Of a DNA stretch of 64,000 nucleotides, positions 1-12,600 are shown piece after piece. The stretch covers positions 813,582 to 877,581 of the forward strand of contig NC_063262.1 in NCBI RefSeq assembly GCF_019578655.1. Direction: 5' to 3'. The stretch comes from Ricinus communis (lineage: Eukaryota > Streptophyta > Magnoliopsida > Malpighiales > Euphorbiaceae). The notes beneath the pieces are model-generated. The model saw nothing but the letters and a program-made list of their open reading frames with translations. It was not told where the DNA came from and made no database searches. Position 1 is the stretch's first letter, and each line of letters begins with the position of its first letter. The position numbers and the translations under genes are program-made.

Positions 1-1013
1 ATTTGGAGGAAATTTCGAATAACAAAAAATATAATTTATTTCTTAAATGATTTACTTAATTAATTTCTTAAAAATCAAATTAATTGGATATAGAAAATAA
101 CTCATTTATTTATCTAATATTAAAATTTTTATTAATCATTTTCAAATTAAATAAAATAAAAATAAAATAAAATTAATTTAAATAAAAAATTTATTTATTA
201 ATTATTATTAATAAAATTATTATTAAAAATAATTTCCGGATATTACAAGAGTTACAGCAGAAATGTGAACAGAATGAAACATCACGGAATAACTTTGTTT
301 GAACTAAAAACCCACCATGAAGCACTCAATTCAGCATTAATTGCTAGCTCATCACAAAACGACGCACCTCCTGCAAGTCATTCACAGAGCCTGGCATCAT
401 TATACATGTAGCACGAAAACTTGAAGTAGAAGAGGCACACATAGGCAGTAGGAAAAAAGAAAACTTGGCAAGAAAATGAATTATACAGCACAAGAATGGC
501 GAAGATTATAGCAGAGGGCTCGAACATACACGGAAAGAAAACAAATTCTGCTCTTTCAGCAGAATAGCAAGCTAACAGCGGTTCAGCAAAAAGAGTAATT
601 TCGGTAGCTTTCAGCCAACAGAGAAAGTTCCAAAATTGTGCAGGGAAAAAGACACATCCTTATGCTGGTAGAATCTCAACATCATAATGCTTCCGTATAT
701 CCTCATAAATACATAAGAAAAGTGCAGAACAAAAGCAATATTGACCACCACTGAAATCCACTATGTCTGTTAGCCGGTTTATGTTTTCGATTTTGCATGA
801 GCAGTAACTTGGGCTGCCACGCCATTAAAAGTTGATCAGAAAATGTAGAAGCAACTATTGGTGCAATTATTTGATATTGAAATTTGAAACAAAGTACAAA
901 GTTATTCAAGCAATTAACCCAACATTAATTGCTTTTTAGAGAATCAAATACATGGTTCAAGTTCTTTATGGTATATAATTATAGGGAATTATCAATAATA
1001 TAAGAAGTGCCGT
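1..1013. other. Spacer downstream of OMT1
   Basis: Bases 1-240 are almost pure A/T with no coding signal. Bases about 250-900 have more balanced composition but no long reading frame in any phase and no domain I recognise. The 3' UTR of the minus-strand O-methyltransferase should occupy the right-hand part. Confidence 0.5.
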
Positions 1014-3306
1014 TCACTGTGGATAGGCTTCAATGATAGATGGCAAAGCAGGAATATTGATGATTTTGTAGCGAGGGAATCCTCCTTCCTCCAATAATTT
1101 CTTCCATTCAATTTCACTTCTTTCTTTTCCTCCTGTGGTGTGTGCAAACATGAGAAGATCAAACACCAACCCCATATCACCGAATTGATTGTTGCCATCT
1201 TCTTGTAGTACTATTTCTACTAAGACCAGCTTTCCTGTTTTCTCAGGTATTGCTTTCCGGCAATTCTTCAAAATTTTTACACAATATTCATCTCCCCAAT
1301 CATGCAATATCCACTAAAAAAACAGAAAAAGGAAATTAACTGATAAATAAACAAATAATACCATATTTTTTAGTTATTTTATTTAACAATCATGAGCACT
1401 TAAAAAGGTTGTAAAGTAATAAAATTTAGTGAGTTATAAGATAATTTAGTTTTAAAAAGAACAATTCGTGTAAAATCTAGTGTACTGATGGTACGTAGAA
1501 AACACATCTCAAAGAAAAAAGCTTTCTTGGCACTTACCTTCATGAATATTGCATCAGCATTTGGAATTGATTCAAACATGTTTCCTCCAACATGTGCGAT
1601 CCCATCAAAGGCTGGAGCAGTAGCCACAACATGTGGTAAATCAAAGTTTAAGGTTTTGATATGGGGGTAGGCTTTAACAATTTCAGCCAAATTTCCACCA
1701 GTACCACCTCCTACATCTACCAAAGTTGTAATGGCATCAAATCCATCTTTATATCCTGATAAAACTGCCTTCATCACTATCTTGGCAGTGCAAGCCAAGG
1801 CCTGATTAAATATCCTGTTGAATTCAGGATTTTGAGATGCAAAATCCCACATTTCACAGCCATGTGCTTTCTTGAAAGCAATTCCACCTTCTTTAACACA
1901 TTGGCCTAGGTAATGCCAAGGTGTTACTTGCCAAGGATGGTTTTCCATTATCACCATTGGATGTAGGGTTAAGTCTGAGTCACGTAGCAGCCATCTGGTG
2001 TTTTCTGCCAACCCATAAAAAGACTCTCCACCATCTGATGGTTGATGGGCAGTGAAGATGCCTTTACAGACTAGATATCTCATGATCCGTGCAAGGTAGG
2101 ATATATCAGGAGAAGACGAGTCGATACCTGAAATCTTGGTGATGGCATTTAGGCTCTAATGAAGTCTATATATATATGTTGTTTTCCCTAACTATGTATT
2201 TCTTGCACAAAGTAAACATAAAACACAAATTTGTACTATAAATTCAAGTTTTTTTTTTTGTTTGAAAATAGACTTTCTTGTCGACATGTATTAGCTTGAG
2301 TGATGTATCGAACTAACTACAGAGTCATATAATTAATATTATTATTTAAGATAATTAAAGAAATTTTAAGTTCAAAGATCATTATTGTCTCAGTTGAAAG
2401 CTATGAAACAAGTCTGCGGTAGTTCAAAATTGCTTTTCTTTTTAAGCACAAAGGGAATCGGTAAAATTCGGTTTTTAACACTCGAAAACTCTCTTTATTT
2501 TACTAGCTCATTAAAATTGGAACTTATTTTTAGATTTTACGGGAAAAGCTTTTGTATTTTTTAAAGTCCCAAGAATCCAGGCATAAGATCTTTAGTGGCC
2601 GACAAAGAAAACAAATAACTTATTTATTCTTAACAGTAACTAACTAACACAAACCAGTGGCCAGTAGGGCTAAGCCTTGGCCTTCCCATGGCTGGTATCC
2701 GGTACCCGCTTTTTCCTTTATGTTGCTGTTTTTCTCTTTGTTCTTTTTAAAAAAGTATGATCACTTTATATCTAATTAAAGTTTTATGTTTTCTTTGATG
2801 ATTATGTAATGGTGACCATGTATGTACTCCTCCAATATCAGGGTATGCATACAGCACATGGTGTTCTCGTCTTCGGTCTTTCCCTACAAGTGAGTAAACT
2901 TAGAGGCAGCAAGAAAAGAAAAGAACTGATGATATTTGATATGCTATTCAAGAAAATTTATTAATTTATGTGACAATAACAATTTCTAAGATTTGAATCT
3001 GAGACATGCGAGGATTGGGAATCAATTTATATACCTATGAAGTTATATCTGTTGAAATTTCATAGTAAAAAAGTACTGATAAAAAAAGGGCATGAAGAAA
3101 ATAGGAGAAAGAAAGAGAGAGAGAGAGAGAGAGAGATGACCTGAAGCAATCTGGGACAAAGTGATGGGACGAGCATGGGAGTTAATAATGTCAGGGATGC
3201 GAAGCTCAACTGCAGCCTTCAGCACCATTGAGTCTGCAAAGCCAAACATCAGTTTCCATATTTCTAGTTGCCCACTTACCAATTTCTCCGGCTCTAGTGA
3301 TCCCAT
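1014..3306 (-). CDS. COMT/ASMT-type O-methyltransferase (OMT1), three exons
   Basis: SAM-dependent O-methyltransferase of the plant acetylserotonin/caffeate OMT class, which methylates hydroxyls of small aromatic substrates in the cytosol; the substrate cannot be read from sequence. Exons (minus strand): 3306-3141, 2127-1538, 1313-1014; 351 residues, normal for the family. The ATG at 3306 starts MGSLEPEK; no upstream in-frame ATG was seen. The N-terminal dimerisation domain comes first, then the SAM loop VDVGGGTG at about 192-199, the GG-x-MF motif at 236-240 and WILHDWGDE from 253 with catalytic His256. The phase-0 intron before W253 is the usual family intron; the first intron (phase 1, after QIAS) is extra and absent from OMT2. 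Oddity: GGDMF reads GGNMF. All frames are open and all splice sites are GT-AG, so it looks functional. Confidence 0.9.
2128..3140 (-). other. Extra intron 1 of OMT1
   Basis: A 1,013-base intron that OMT2 lacks. It opens in a GA-repeat-rich stretch (GA run at about 3111-3136, a CT run on the coding strand). The exon-intron and intron-exon borders share the 7-mer TTCAGGT. No open reading frame or recognisable transposon core was seen inside. Confidence 0.75.
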
Positions 3307-4356
3307 TCTTATTCTCTCCCCCAAAGTTGCTCTCTGGAATACATGGATCCTTGCGAGACTAACAGTTATTTATAAGTACATTCACATTTTGCAGCTACAT
3401 TTTGGGGTGTAATATTTGTTTATATTGTGTTTTTGTACTATTAGGTTTAGGCCAATGGTAAATACATATATTTAAATTGATTGTAAGTTGGGCAAAATTT
3501 TAAGTTTGAATCATTTTTTTTATTTATTTAAAAAGAGAAAGTAAAACTATATATATAATATCTCAACATTTTAATTTTTACTTAGTATTTGAATATAAGT
3601 TTTTTCAGTTAAATGTTTAAACTTTAAAAATATAACACGTGTCATTTTATTATATGACTTTTTAAAATAAAAAATTTAACACGTATAAAAAGATTATTAA
3701 AATTGCTCTAACATGTGTAATTTATTTCTATATTTAAATTTAATTCAAATAAAAATAATCTATGGTGAGTGTCCTTTTGGTGAGTTGACATTGAATGTTA
3801 AAGAGTTAGTGGTTTTCTGTTCTGCATTACTTAGTTATTAAATAAAAATGGTTATTAAATTTGCTTATTTAAGGAATGGGTCTATTGCAATAAAGGAAGA
3901 GAGAGAAGGAAAATAAGAAAAAAGGAGATGAAAATGAAGTTGTTTTTGTTTTTCTTTTCCTAAATTTTGTACCATGGCCCCTTCTTTTTAAAATTCAGAT
4001 AGTTAAATGAGTAAATAAATATATAATATGATCACATGAAGACAGAAAAAAGCAAATTAATTTAGAGCAAAAGCTATAGTCATTTAATTAATAAGCATTA
4101 TATTTTCCATGATTTGACATAAAATAAAAGACAAGAAACAATGGATTTTGCATATACACACATATGCTTAAATTAATTGTTAATATCGTTTTAAAAAATG
4201 GGTACATTCAAGAAAGATTGATATTTTACAAGGAAGTGGCAGAATTAGTAAGTGGTGCTTATTTGTGCAGACTATTGTGTCGGTAGATTGGACACCACGT
4301 GCCTTACCTACACATTTTCTAATCGAATTTCCTAGCCAACAAATGAAAACCACAAA
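3307..4356. other. Spacer upstream of OMT1
   Basis: AT-rich sequence that should contain the OMT1 promoter at its left end (minus-strand gene, start at 3306). No coding region or confident TATA/TSS assignment was made. Confidence 0.4.
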
Positions 4357-4596
4357 TCCTTACTTTGCCACCAAATTAGTTATTGGGGTAGTAAAAATTG
4401 TAATAGGGGTACCACAAACTATGCCTCTAATAGGATCGCTTTTGGTAGAGTTATTATGTGAAAGTGTTAGTGCTGGACAATCAACTTTGACTCGTTTTTA
4501 TAGTTTACACATTTTTATATTACCTCTTCTTACTATTGTATTTATATTAATGCATTTTTCAATGATATGAAAGAAGATATTTCAGGCTTTTTATAG
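4357..4596 (+). pseudogene. Nuclear insertion of plastid petB 3' end (NUPT)
   Basis: The translation follows the C-terminal part of chloroplast cytochrome b6 (petB). Visible landmarks are [29 protein letters not shown] and [10 protein letters not shown], which correspond to the last membrane helix of cytochrome b6. Homology starts near a codon string reading [10 protein letters not shown], jumps frame by about one base after the W, then runs to the natural stop context (TTA TAG) at 4591-4596. The Arg codon after the M-I pair has become TGA, and a further small deletion follows. Cytochrome b6 is plastid-encoded and the surroundings are nuclear, so this is a decayed transfer of plastid DNA. A mitochondrial copy of the plastid gene could be the immediate donor. 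Confidence 0.87.
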
Positions 4597-6639
4597 TTTA
4601 GAGAATATAAATTATAAATATTTATAATCAACCATTGATTGCTTTGGGGAGGAAGAATAGTATTTTCTTGCTACAAATATGGATTATTGAAAAGAATAAG
4701 ATCTATATTTGAATATTTTCTTTCAACTAAAAGCATTTCGAATTGTTGATTCATCGTCCGGTATGAATTAGAATTAATAGTTCATGATCTAACAGATTTT
4801 TTTATTTGAATATTCTATTCGGGAGTTATCAGTATTAATTTTATTTTTACATGATGCTAAAAAAATTTTAAAATTTTGCGACTTAGACGCCATTTTAGTC
4901 AAAACTTATTAAAATAGATCCATTTTGTAAAATTAAGAACAATATTAGTATTAGTATATTTTCTATATTGATTAAATTAGGTTATATGGCAGCTGAATTG
5001 GATTTCACACTAGCATATATGATTAATATAGTATTATGGACCCACTTACACCTCATACGTACTCTAATCAATACGTGTTTACTTTTACTAAATATAGTTA
5101 AAAAAAATAACTTAACATAATTAATCTCATCTCTCTCTTTTCAAGCCAAAAGATCTTCTTTCTTCTTCCATGAAGTGAATTTTTTTTTTTTTGTAATTAA
5201 AGCAATCTCTTTTGCTTATCTTTACTAATGTTTATAGGAAAAAGAAGATATTTATTAAGGGTAGTAAGTTAAAAAAAGAAAAAAGTAAAGAAGAGGAAAG
5301 ACCATGGAAGAGAAAGAAAGCTCTGCTTTCCTGGTTGTCATCAATGGTAGATTAAGGATGAGAGGGAGAAGGGAAGATATGAGAATGGCTGAAGGGTGTA
5401 GTCATGCTGATGAGTCTATTGGCAGTGACAACATCAGTAAACGACTATAAAAGGCTGTAGAAATTCGAAGGAATCGGAAGCTCTCTAACGGTATGGTTGT
5501 GATTGGGATCAAAAGACTCCTTTACTCATGAGCAAAACGTATAAAGGCAAGAGAAATTGATGTAAAAAGAGCAAAGGAACAAAGAAATTGAATATGTTAG
5601 GTTTATAGTAAATTAGTGAATTAGGTTTTTGTCTTGAACTTATTTCTAAGGGTGGTTAACTTAGACATCTACTAGCTAGGTTAAAATCTTTAGCTTTTAT
5701 TTGGGTTAAAGGAGTAACCCAATTTGGTAAGTCTTTTAAATAATATGCTATTATTTTTATTTAGGGCATATTTGGTTCGAATAATCATGCAGCTGGTATC
5801 TGATGACCGATGAATGATGACTGATAAATTAAACCATTTAGTAAAATCTTATTAGTGGTTACTGTTAATATGTTAACTCACAATTGAGGGTATAATTTAT
5901 CGTTAACTATATTATATTATATCATATTATACTCAATGATATAAATTAATAAACTTATAATAATTAAAAATATTTTCTTTATCTCAATTGTATTTATTGT
6001 TAACAATATTTATAAAAATTATTTTAAGAGTAAAAATTTAAATTTAAATTCTACTAATAAAAATTTCTAATTTGAAATACAATAATTATAAATATATAAA
6101 TATTTAACTATTAATAATAATTTTAAAATAATAATTATTAATTATAAAATATAAAAATTTAATTATATAAAATCAATTTAAGGTAAGTTATTATTAATAA
6201 GTTTTAATAAGAATAATAGTGTCCAAATAAATAAAAAAATAAAATCATTTATCAGCTAGTAAAAAACAATTCTAAAATAAAGCTCATACAATCAACAACA
6301 GATTGAGACTAAATCAGTTATGAGCTGTTGTTTTTTTAAGTTTTTATCAAATACTTTAATATAGTTGTTCAATAAAAAAACAACTATCAGCTGTATTAAA
6401 TCTCTAAATTAAATACTATTTTATTAAAATGAATAAAAAAAACTGCCATATAATCTAATTTTAACCAAAACAAGAAGTATGCTAACATTGAATCCAATTT
6501 TACAAAATAACCTATTTTAATAATTTTTAAAATTTGAGCTAAATTCGCACAAAGTCCCAAAGTTTTAGATTTTTATTACCATTAAGCCATTTTCTTTTTT
6601 GTTTTTAAAAAAGATAGAACCATCCATTACAAGAGGAAA
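4597..6639. other. AT-rich spacer
   Basis: No gene supported. A short ATG-initiated frame of 48 codons begins at 5304 but has no recognised domain. Bases 5760-6480 are very AT-rich with many small runs. The boundary of the plastid insertion at 4597 shows no obvious duplication. Confidence 0.4.
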
Positions 6640-7290
6640 GATCATTATAACAAAAGTTGACGTCTCACCCATTGGATTTGAGCATGAGAATCACTATAGA
6701 AATTATCAATACAAAGAGCTTTTTTTGGCTAACATATTAGCCACCTAATTAAGAGATCTTACAAACATGAAAGAGATATAATAGAAACTATGAGAAAGAT
6801 GAAAAATATCATCAATAATGGCATCCATGGAAGAACTGAAATTGCCATTCATACCTTGAATCAACCCTTTAGCATCCCCCTCCACAATGACTTTCGGATA
6901 AACCTTTTTGAACAACCTATTCAACAACTCTAAGCCCCATTTCTTCTAGTAACACTGCATCCGAAATGTTAGGAACTATAAATGCAGGCACCACAATCAA
7001 CCACTTCACCAGTATAAGAGTGAGCAACAAAACTGAAGTCGCTTTGGTTAGACTGCTTTTTAACTATTGCATCAAAGTTTATTTCAAGGAAGCCTCTAAG
7101 AGGAGCTTGCTATTGAGAGCCTTATTGTCTGACCTATTGTTAGGATGAGTGGGCACAAAGGAAAGGGCAACAAAAGTAGCGAACAATAAAACCCAATTCG
7201 TAGGCAGCCACTTTGTCAATAGCTTGTTGCATTGACCAGGTTTAATTTTTGAAGGCCTTCCACAGTGCCCAAAGAAGGGTCACTGCTAAA
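6640..7290 (-). pseudogene. RNase H-type retroelement relic
   Basis: Minus-strand conceptual translation shows pieces of the plant RNase H-like domain that ends many LINE-type and domesticated elements. A GFLEINFDA-like start (about 7085-7105) corresponds to the usual W-x-P-P-x-G-x-x-K-x-N-x-D-A. It is followed by a VIVEGDAKGLIQ block (about 6880-6915), a DDIFHLSHSF-x-x-ISFMFVR block (6755-6810) and an N-x-V-A-N-M-L-A-K tail near 6735. The blocks fall in the domain order but are split by stops and frameshifts, so the copy is dead. No reverse transcriptase or poly-A tail was seen. Confidence 0.6.
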
Positions 7291-9134
7291 GAAAATAATT
7301 CATCAGGAAAAGCCAGCAGTGTGGGATGTGGTCCCTGTGAAGGTTCTCTGTATTAAAATTAGAAGGGATAGGAACCAAATACGATGAGCCCGATCACAGT
7401 GAAAGAAACAATGCGGTGAAGTCTTCTCTTCATTACATCATAAAAAAGTTGCGTACAATATGACAAATTCTCCAAGAACTCATTCAACTTAACAAGAAAC
7501 ACAAGCCACTTCGAAAGAAATAAATTACAACAAAAAGGGCACAATTTCTTTAATCAAAGTTTTTAATTTGAAGACACACACACATATATGTAGCTTAATT
7601 AATGAAAGTTCTTAACTTACTCACATATAGCTTAATTAGGGTTCTTCACTTAATTAATTTAAATTGTTAGATGTTTATATGTAGAATTCAACTTACTTTT
7701 TCTTTTAATCACTGAACTTAACTTATCAAAATTGTTATTTCTATGAATATACTTTGCAGATATGATTCTTAATTAGCCAAAGAAAAAAAAAAGCCACATT
7801 AACTAAAATATATAATTTCTTGAAGAAGATATTATAGCATTACAATAAATATATTTCAAAAGGACAATTACACAACGTTAAGGTTTGCTCAGTGGCTGTA
7901 TCAAATTGTACATGCATTTAAAATGAGATGAATATTTGAATGATGTTCGTATATTAATGGGGTTCGGTACAATTAAATATGATTTCTTTTTTCTTTCTAA
8001 AAAGGAAATTAAATTAATATGAACTAGATTTATGACAAATTCGGATTGCTTAATTAAAGGGTGGTGGATACCTAATATCCATCCATTATATATTAATTTA
8101 TGTGATTTGGTTCAGTATTAAAAATTAACTTAAGTTTTCGTGCTTGACTTTAAATACAATATAATTTCCTTCTTTGTGTTAGATACTTGTGAGGTATGAA
8201 TATCTGTGGGATGGGAATAAATAATGATTATGAAGGATTCTGTCTTTGATTTAGGCGTATAAATAAATATTTGTGGTTTAAAACATATAATTAAGTGACT
8301 AAATCCTAATTAAAGGTTGCCATATTTTTATACACAATAATTTGGACAATGATGTTTGTCCTTTGTGATTCACTTAATATTGTATTTCTTCAATTATTGG
8401 TGTCGGTTATCAGTTGTTGTGGTTAGAGCTGGTCCTGTATGTACGCAGCTCATTTTCTTAATAAAATATTATGAATCTTTCATTTACAGACAAATAAATA
8501 AGAATGTAATTTATCAATGTTAATAAGAATAAATAGAAATAAAAAGTATAAAAATGAAATCTCATGCGAATTGCAGATTTTATATTTATTTTTTTAATTA
8601 ATTCCATCGATCAATTGCTATTTTAAACTATAAATATTGATTATTTGATCTTAAAACGAGTCAGATTATAAAAATATAAACATAAAAATTATCAGTATTA
8701 TTATTTTAAATTTATTAAAGTCAATAAATATTTCTGTATTTAAATATTTAAATCTCATAAAAATTGATAAATGATCTAAAATATAGCCGATGTTAATCAA
8801 AACTAATTTTCTTTTGATAAAAATTAATAAGAAAAAGAGAGAGAAAAAAAAGTGTGCAGCTCACTCCAAATTACATATCTAATACAACAAAAACAGCTGA
8901 GTAATATTTGCATTAGGGTTTAAAATGGCTAAATTTGAATATCATTCTCTTGTGTTAGCCTGTGAAATTTGTTAAGGATCACTCAAACTATAAGAAAGAT
9001 ACAAAATAACTCTGGATTCTGTTACCTACTATACATATATGTCTGTTCTCCATATTATTGTCAGATTGTAGTATGTGTCACCTAAATAGATCATCAATAG
9101 GTCCAAAAAGAAAAAAGAAATAAAAATGAATGAC
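7291..9134. other. AT-rich spacer before the copia element
   Basis: No coding region supported. Several short AT repeats and a CA/TA run at about 7576-7590. Nothing else was recognised. Confidence 0.4.
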
Positions 9135-9139
9135 AAATA

Positions 9140-9560
9140 TGTAGAAAAAATATGAATCTCATAGAACAAAATCACAGCTAATAATTTGAGAAAATAAAAA
9201 TAAAGAAAAATAAAATACACAATAGAATACACAGATTTATGTGAAAACCCCTAAATAAATTAGAGTAAAAACCACGAGTAAGGATAGAAGAATTTCACTA
9301 TAAGAAAATAATAGAAGTTATAATTTCTCTATTTATAAAAAAGAAACATTAAAATTCTCTCTTTATAATAGGAGAAAAATAATTACTTAACTCTCTAATA
9401 TTTTTCTCTTATTTTTGGAATGAATGAATAACAAAATGAGGCCTCTATTATATAGGCTTGGAAGGTACCTCAAAATTGTTAACTTAGCAAAGTGGGAGAA
9501 ATAATCCTCAAAATTAATAACTTAGCAATGTGGGAGAGATACAATCCCTAAATATCAACA
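9140..9560 (-). repeat. 3' LTR of the copia element
   Basis: 421 bases. On the minus strand it begins TGTTGATATT and ends CTACA, the TG...CA termini of LTRs. It aligns over its whole length with 13825-14248, with scattered substitutions and small indels. Confidence 0.93.
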
Positions 9561-9575
9561 ATCTCTCACTTGAAG
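9561..9575 (-). promoter_or_regulatory. Polypurine tract of the copia element
   Basis: The minus strand reads CTTCAAGTGAGAGAT directly before the 3' LTR, a purine-rich plus-strand primer of copia type. Confidence 0.65.
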
Positions 9576-9636
9576 ATTTGATTGAGGATCAGTCAAATCT
9601 TCACACCGTTCTTTCTTCCTTGCCTTTCCATGCTGC

Positions 9637-12600
9637 TTATGCTTTTATCAAGCCACTAGAGGATTGACACCAAATAAATTTATCAGTGTTAACTGCCTTC
9701 GTCAAAAAATCTGTTAGGTTGTCTTTAGTATGAATTTTCTGCATATTCACAGTGCCCTTTTCCACTTTTTCACGAATGAAGTGATTCTGGACTGGTATGT
9801 GCTTTGACTTTGAATGAAAAGCTGGATTCCTTGCGAGATGCAATGCACTCTAACTGTCACAGAACAAAGGAATATGCTCTTGTTCGTGTCCGAGTTCCTC
9901 CATCATCATTTTCAACCATACTGCTTCCTTACTAGCTTGTGTAGTTGCTACATATTACATTGTTGATGTCTCCACAACCGACTTGAGTTTGATACCCGAC
10001 TCGCTCATGATGAAGTGTGAACACATACCCTGTAGTAGATTTACTTTTATCAAGATCACCTGCATAATCTGAGTCAACATATCCTCTGATAATAAAGTCT
10101 GATCCTCTATAATACAATGCAACATCTGAGGTTCTCCTAACATATCTTAGGATCCTCTTTACAGTATTCCAATGCTCTCTGCCAGGATTCCCCATGTACC
10201 GACTTACTACTCCTACTGCATGTGCAATGTCTGGTCGTGTACAAATCATCGCGAATATTAAACTCTCCACTACTGATGCAAACGGTACTCGAGACATTTC
10301 CATCCTTCCTTCTTCACTGCTAGGACTCACACTGGAGGATAATTTGAAACTAACAAGAAATTGGGTAGAAGTTGACTTACAATCTTGCATATTGAAACGT
10401 CGCAAGACCTTCTTCAAATAATTTTTCTGAGAAAGCTAAATCTTTCTATTATTTCTGTCGCGATGAATTTGCATCCCTAGAATCTTGTTTGCTGGTCCCA
10501 AGTCTTTCATTTCAAATTCCCTAGCCAACTGTGCCTTTAGTTCTTCAATATGATCTTTGTTGGGGCCTGCTACCAACATATCATCTACATACAACAGTAA
10601 GATAATAAAATCACTTTTACCAAACCTCTTGAAATATGCACAAGGGTCTGCATTAAATCTATTGTATCCAAGGCTCATGATGAAGGAATCAAATCTCTTC
10701 TACCAACACCTCGGCGTCTGCTTTAAACCGTATAGAGATTTGTTCAACCTACAAACCAAGTTCCGCTTTTCTTTTTCTTCAAAACCTTATGGCTTGAGCA
10801 TATAAATTTCTTCCTCAAGATCTCCATGAAGAAAAGCTATTTTCACATCTAGCTGCTCTAGATGTAAGTCAAATGTAGCACACATCGCCAAGACTACTTG
10901 AACAATTGTTAATCGAACCACAAGGGAAAATGTTTCGTTGAAGTCAATCCCCTCCTTCTGAGCATATCCTTTCACCACCATTCTTGCACGAAACCGCTCC
11001 ACTTGATCATCACTATTTCTTTTGATCTTAAAGACCTATTTGTTGCCAATGACCTTTCTTTCTTGTGGTAGTGGCACAAGCTCCCAAGTCTCGTTCTTAT
11101 GCAGAGCTTCCATCTCTTCTTGTATTGCTGCCATCCAGTGAGATGCATCTGAACTGCTCATTGCTTCTTGGAGAGTTGATGGCTCCCTTTCCTCAGTTAG
11201 AAGACAGTATGCGACATTGCTGCTTATATCATAATCTTTCTGCCAGGTTGGTGTAAATTTTATATGTTTTCCTTTTCCAAGTTCTGACTCTTCAGACTCG
11301 GTTGGCTCTTCGAACTAGACTGGTTCTTCCTCTTTGTGCTATGGTGCTGCTTTAGAAGAATCTTCTTTTGTAGACTTTCTTTCCATCTGTATAGTTGTAG
11401 TCTCTGAATTTTCTTTTGAAGTGCTATCATCTTCTCCCTTCAATTTATCTTCTAAGAAGATTACATCCATGCTGATTATAACCTTGTGGGCAGTGGGATC
11501 CCACAGGCGATACCCCTTCACACCATCAGTATATCCCAAGAACAACACTTCTTGAATTTTGGATCCAGCTTTGTAGTTTCTTGGGTATTATACATCACAT
11601 ATACAAGACTTCCAAATATATGGAGGTTTGAATAATCAACTGGCTTCTCAGTCCACATCTCCAGCGGTGTCTTTTGATCAATTGCTGTAGATGGAGACCG
11701 GTTAATCACATAACAAAGTGTTAATCGCCCGAAATGCCTTATTCAGGCTTGCAGCTCCCAACATTGCTCTAGTTCTTTCTAATAGAGTTCTGTTCATCGG
11801 CTCTGCCACTCCATTTTGTTGAGGAGTGTATGCCGTAGTGAATTGCCTCTTGATGCCTTCTGGCTTGCAAAAGCTATCAAATTCATTACCTGTGTATTCT
11901 CCTCCATTATCTGTCCTCAAACACTTGATCTTATTGCTTGAATCAAGTTCAACTTGCGCTTTGTAAGTTCTGAAAACTGCAAATACATCTCCCTTGCTCT
12001 TGAAAGGATACACCCAACATCTCCTAGAGTAATCATCGATGAAGGACACAAAGTACTTAGCTCCTCCTAGTGATGAAATTGGTGCTTGCCATACATCAGA
12101 GTGAACTAATTCTAGAACATCCTTGCTTCTAGAATTGGATGTATTAAACTGTAGTCGATGCTGCTTGCTTGTTATGCAATGCTAACAAAAGGGTAATGAC
12201 ACCTTTGTGAGACCAGGAAGTAGATTTTTCTCAGCAAGAACCTTCATGCCTTGTTCAGACATATGTCCAAGCTTCTGATGTGACACCATTGCAGATCTCT
12301 CGCTCGAACTACTTGAAGCAACAAATGCTTCTGCTTCATGCACAGTCTCTCCCAAAAATATATACAAATTAGTAATCATTTTTTCTCCTTTCATAATTAC
12401 AAGCGCTCCTCGGCTAATCTTCATGATTCCTTTCTGAACTTTGATGATGCAATTAAGATCATCCAGCTGTCCCAGAGATAACAAATTCTTCTTCAGACCT
12501 TCCACATATCGCACTCCTTGAATAGTGCGGACTGTACCGTCGTGCATCTTCAACCTGATAGTTCCAATGCCTATGATCTTTATGGCATTATCTTCATAAC

